Assembly (NCBI RefSeq): GCF_009671065.1 | Contig: NZ_CP046027.1 | Span: 1,240,001-1,304,000 of the forward strand | Direction of reading: 5' to 3' | From: Neisseria brasiliensis | GTDB taxonomy: Bacteria > Pseudomonadota > Gammaproteobacteria > Burkholderiales > Neisseriaceae | Length of the DNA stretch: 64,000 nt | In this document: piece after piece, positions 61,531 through 64,000 of the stretch | Layout: each line of letters starts with the position of its first letter | Numbering within the stretch: the first letter of the stretch is position 1 | Notes under the pieces: generated by a model | What the model was told of the DNA's origin: nothing | The model's database searches: none | What the model saw: the letters and a program-made list of their open reading frames with translations, nothing else | Translations under genes and position numbers: made by a program

Positions 61531-63030
61531 TTAATGGCCGATAATGTCGGTCGCTTCTGATTTGTCGTGTGTGCCGAAACGGTCGACCAGCGTGCGGCTG
61601 GCTTCATTCAAGCCGATGACTTCGACTTCCGCACCGGCTTTGCGGTAACGCAACACCACTTTATCCAAGGCAGACACGGCGGTCACATCCCAGAAGTGGG
61701 CGTGGGTCAGGTCGATGGTGACGTTTTTTATGTCGTTGCGGCTGAAATCGAAAGCGGCGTTAAAATCATCGGATGAGGCGAAAAACACCTGTCCAACCAC
61801 GTCATAACGTAAGGCTTGGCCTTCGCGCGATTCGCGTATGCTCATGTAGCGGCCGATTTTGTTGGCGAAAAACAGCACCGAGAGCAGCACGCCGGCAAAC
61901 ACGCCCAAAGCCAGATTGTGGCTGTACACCACAATGCCGACAGTCGCCAACATCACCACATTGAAGCCAATCGGGTGGGTTTTCAATTCTTTGACCGACT
62001 GCCAGTTGAACGTGCCGATCGACACCATAATCATCACCGCCACCAGCGCCGGCATCGGAATCACTTTCAGAATATCGCTCAAAAACACCACCATAATCAG
62101 CAGGTAAATACCCGCCAGCAGCGTGGATAAGCGCGTGCGGCCGCCGGATTTGACGTTAATCACCGATTGGCCAATCATCGCGCAACCGGCCATGCCGCCG
62201 AACAAACCGCTCACAATGTTCGCCACGCCTTGGCCTTTGCACTCGCGGTTTTTGTCGCTTTCGGTTTCGGTCATTTCATCGACAATCGTCGCCGTCATCA
62301 GCGATTCGAGTAAGCCCACTGCCGCCAAACTCAAGGAATAAGGCAGGATAATCAATAAGGTATCTAAATTGAGCGGCACATCAGGCAACAGGAACACCGG
62401 CAGCGTGTCGGGCAGCTGCCCCATGTCGCCGACGGTGCGCACATCAATGCCGAGCCACACGGTTAAAATGGTCAGGCCGACAATGGTTACCAGCGGCGAT
62501 GGAATGATTTTGCCCAGCGTCGGAATACGCGGAAACAGATAAATCACCGCCAAACCGGCCGCCACCAGCGCGTAGGTGTGCCAAGTAGTGTTTTGCAGCT
62601 CGGGCAGTTGCGCCATGAAAATCAAAATCGCCAGCGCGTTGACAAAGCCGACCACCACCGCCCGTGCCACAAAGCGCATCAGCGAGCCGAGCTTGAGCCA
62701 GCCGGCAATGATTTGAATCACACCGGTGAGCAAAGTCGCGGCCAGCATATACTGCAAACCGTGTTCTTTCACCAAACCGGCTAATACCAAGGCCATCGCG
62801 CCAGTGGCCGCCGAAATCATCGCCGGACGGCCGCCGGCAAAGCTGATGACTACCGCAATACAAAACGAAGCATACAGGCCGACTTGTGGATCGACACCGG
62901 CAATAATCGAAAAAGCAATGGCTTCGGGAATCAAAGCCAGCGCCACCACCAAGCCTGACAGCACGTCTCCGCGGACGTTGCCGAACCATTGTTGCTGCCA
63001 AGTGGGGACGGATGAAGAAAGTGTGGTCAT
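61531..63030 (-). CDS. SulP-family anion permease with STAS domain
   Basis: An inner-membrane transporter of 499 residues from ATG 63030 (ribosome binding site CAGGAAACACGC). An in-frame extension to 63204 lies in repeat DNA and is rejected. About ten to twelve helices cover residues 20-400, with the SulP-like ALALIPEAIAFSIIAGVDPQ near the start and GGMAGCAMIGQSVINVKSGG near residue 280. The cytoplasmic STAS domain is about 400-499 (VTIDLTHAHFWDVTAVSALD). It is related to sulfate/bicarbonate/dicarboxylate transporters such as BicA; the substrate is undetermined. Confidence 0.9.
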   Translation of the reverse strand: MTTLSSSVPTWQQQWFGNVRGDVLSGLVVALALIPEAIAFSIIAGVDPQVGLYASFCIAVVISFAGGRPAMISAATGAMALVLAGLVKEHGLQYMLAATLLTGVIQIIAGWLKLGSLMRFVARAVVVGFVNALAILIFMAQLPELQNTTWHTYALVAAGLAVIYLFPRIPTLGKIIPSPLVTIVGLTILTVWLGIDVRTVGDMGQLPDTLPVFLLPDVPLNLDTLLIILPYSLSLAAVGLLESLMTATIVDEMTETESDKNRECKGQGVANIVSGLFGGMAGCAMIGQSVINVKSGGRTRLSTLLAGIYLLIMVVFLSDILKVIPMPALVAVMIMVSIGTFNWQSVKELKTHPIGFNVVMLATVGIVVYSHNLALGVFAGVLLSVLFFANKIGRYMSIRESREGQALRYDVVGQVFFASSDDFNAAFDFSRNDIKNVTIDLTHAHFWDVTAVSALDKVVLRYRKAGAEVEVIGLNEASRTLVDRFGTHDKSEATDIIGH

Positions 63031-63085
63031 GCGTGTTTCCTGTTGATAATTTGAATGAATATGTGAGATCGTCTGAAAGGCCGGT

Positions 63086-63162
63086 AGGGGGGTGAACCCA
63101 CCATGATGGTTTGTTGGTTTATCATGCTGCTGTGTAAAGCGAAAAGGTGGGTTGACCCCCCC
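63086..63162. repeat. Inverted repeat with G6 and C7 tracts upstream of the SulP gene
   Basis: Arms at 63086-63102 (AGGGGGGTGAACCCACC) and 63146-63162 are near-complementary and 43 bases apart. The GGTGGGTT.ACCCACC core recurs inside hrpA (44432). Confidence 0.65.
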
Positions 63163-63223
63163 ATACGTTGATGGGTATGGTTTGTTCATCAGGGATGAGT
63201 TCACCCGATTTCCGGCAAAACCT

Positions 63224-63264
63224 AAGGCCGTCTGAAAAGCAAATACTTGTTTTCAGACGGCCTT
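63224..63264 (-). terminator. DUS-pair terminator of mnmG
   Basis: AAGGCCGTCTGAAAA (63224-63238) pairs with TTTTCAGACGGCCTT (63250-63264). On the minus strand it follows the mnmG stop. Confidence 0.75.
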
Positions 63265-63280
63265 TATCCGAGGTAAAGCC

Positions 63281-64000
63281 TTATTTCGCGTCTTTAAAAC
63301 CGCGTTTCAAATGCACCATCAACAAAGCCACAGCAGCGGGAGTCACACCAGAAATGCGGCCTGCCTGCCCCAGTGTTTCAGGGCGGTGGGCGTTGAGTTT
63401 TTGCTGCACTTCCGCCGATAAGCCTTTGACTTTGCTGTAATCGATGTCGTTCGGCAGCTTCAGCGTTTCAATATCGCGGCGGCTGTCGAGTTCTTCGTTT
63501 TGGCGGTCGATATAGCCTTGGTATTTCACTTGAATTTCGACTTGTTCCACCACATCGTTGTTTAACGTTTCAGACGGCGTGGCACCTTCCAGCGTCATCA
63601 GCGCGGTGTAATCGACATTCGGGCGGCGCAACAAGTCGTGCAGGTTGGCTTCGCGCGAAAGCTTTTGGCCGAACACGCGGATTTGTTCGCTTTCGGCCAG
63701 CTTTTGCGGCGTGTACCAAGTGGTTTTCAGGCGTTGGATTTCCTGCTCGATGGCATCGCGTTTCTCGTTGAAGGCACGCCATTGTGCTTCGGTGACCAAG
63801 CCGATTTTGTGGCCGTCTTCGGTGAGGCGCATATCGGCGTTGTCTTCGCGAAGCTGCAGGCGGTATTCGGCGCGGCTGGTGAACATGCGGTAAGGCTCGT
63901 TCACGCCTTTGGTAATCAAATCGTCGACCAATACGCCCAAGTAGGCTTGCTCGCGGCGCAGCAACAGCGGATCTTTTTCGCGCACATACTGCACGGCGTT
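63281..64000 (-). CDS. mnmG: tRNA uridine-5-carboxymethylaminomethyl modification enzyme MnmG, C-terminal part
   Basis: MnmG with MnmE modifies U34 of tRNAs reading split codon boxes. The C-terminal 239 residues are seen; the frame runs off the right edge at 64000. Conserved segments are REQAYLGVLVDDLITKG, then EPYRMFTSRAEYRLQLREDN, and the C-terminal ISGVTPAAVALLMVHLKR. A DUS in the gene is translated TPSET. The gene is on the same strand as rsmG and parA, with other genes in between. Confidence 0.95.
   Translation of the reverse strand, partial: NAVQYVREKDPLLLRREQAYLGVLVDDLITKGVNEPYRMFTSRAEYRLQLREDNADMRLTEDGHKIGLVTEAQWRAFNEKRDAIEQEIQRLKTTWYTPQKLAESEQIRVFGQKLSREANLHDLLRRPNVDYTALMTLEGATPSETLNNDVVEQVEIQVKYQGYIDRQNEELDSRRDIETLKLPNDIDYSKVKGLSAEVQQKLNAHRPETLGQAGRISGVTPAAVALLMVHLKRGFKDAK

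Overview
The window is chromosomal DNA of a commensal-type Neisseria. DNA uptake sequences of the AG dialect (AGGCCGTCTGAA, with some ATGCCGTCTGAA) occur throughout, mostly as inverted pairs acting as terminator-like hairpins. The RpoB/RpoC, EF-Tu and ribosomal proteins are betaproteobacterial and Neisseria-like. Other Neisseria hallmarks are a Slam-type outer-membrane translocator, a dRS3 repeat, an IS1655-like IS30-family element and a trimeric autotransporter with an extended signal peptide. I cannot assign a species from the sequence alone.

Regions. 1-920: rsmD (cut by the window edge) and a ferredoxin. 1016-14730: tRNA-Tyr, Gly and Thr, tuf, tRNA-Trp, secE-nusG, rplKAJL and rpoBC, the canonical transcription/translation block, with an L10-type leader before rplJ. 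14731-17460: an accessory insert with a surface lipoprotein and a Slam translocator behind a promoter whose spacer holds a run of nine Gs (candidate phase variation). 17555-22376: the str operon (rpsL, rpsG, fusA, tuf, rpsJ). 22466-36065: the S10, spc and alpha ribosomal operons run together, from rplC to rplQ, including secY, infA and rpoA. 36250-39682: a Nudix hydrolase on the minus strand, then nadD-rsfS-rlmH and a cytochrome c' lipoprotein. 39705-46148: a small inverted-repeat element, a frameshifted porin gene, initiator tRNA-Met and hrpA. 46546-51597: a 1683-residue trimeric autotransporter adhesin. 51706-57541: a second copy of the small inverted-repeat element, an MFS permease, a dRS3-bearing element, rnhB, a SAM methyltransferase, parA, rsmG and a basic lipoprotein. 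57677-64000: a DUF924 protein, an IS30-family element inserted into a DUS hairpin, a Na/Pi symporter-like protein, a 43-residue acidic peptide, a SulP permease with STAS domain and the C-terminal part of mnmG.

Most of the window is housekeeping. The main points of interest are the lipoprotein/Slam pair with its poly-G promoter, an HrpA linker built from intergenic repeat modules, an Asn at the E. coli His526 position of RpoB (a known rifampicin-resistance position), an IS insertion whose removal restores a DUS hairpin, a porin broken by one missing base, and several strongly structured intergenic leaders in the ribosomal operons.
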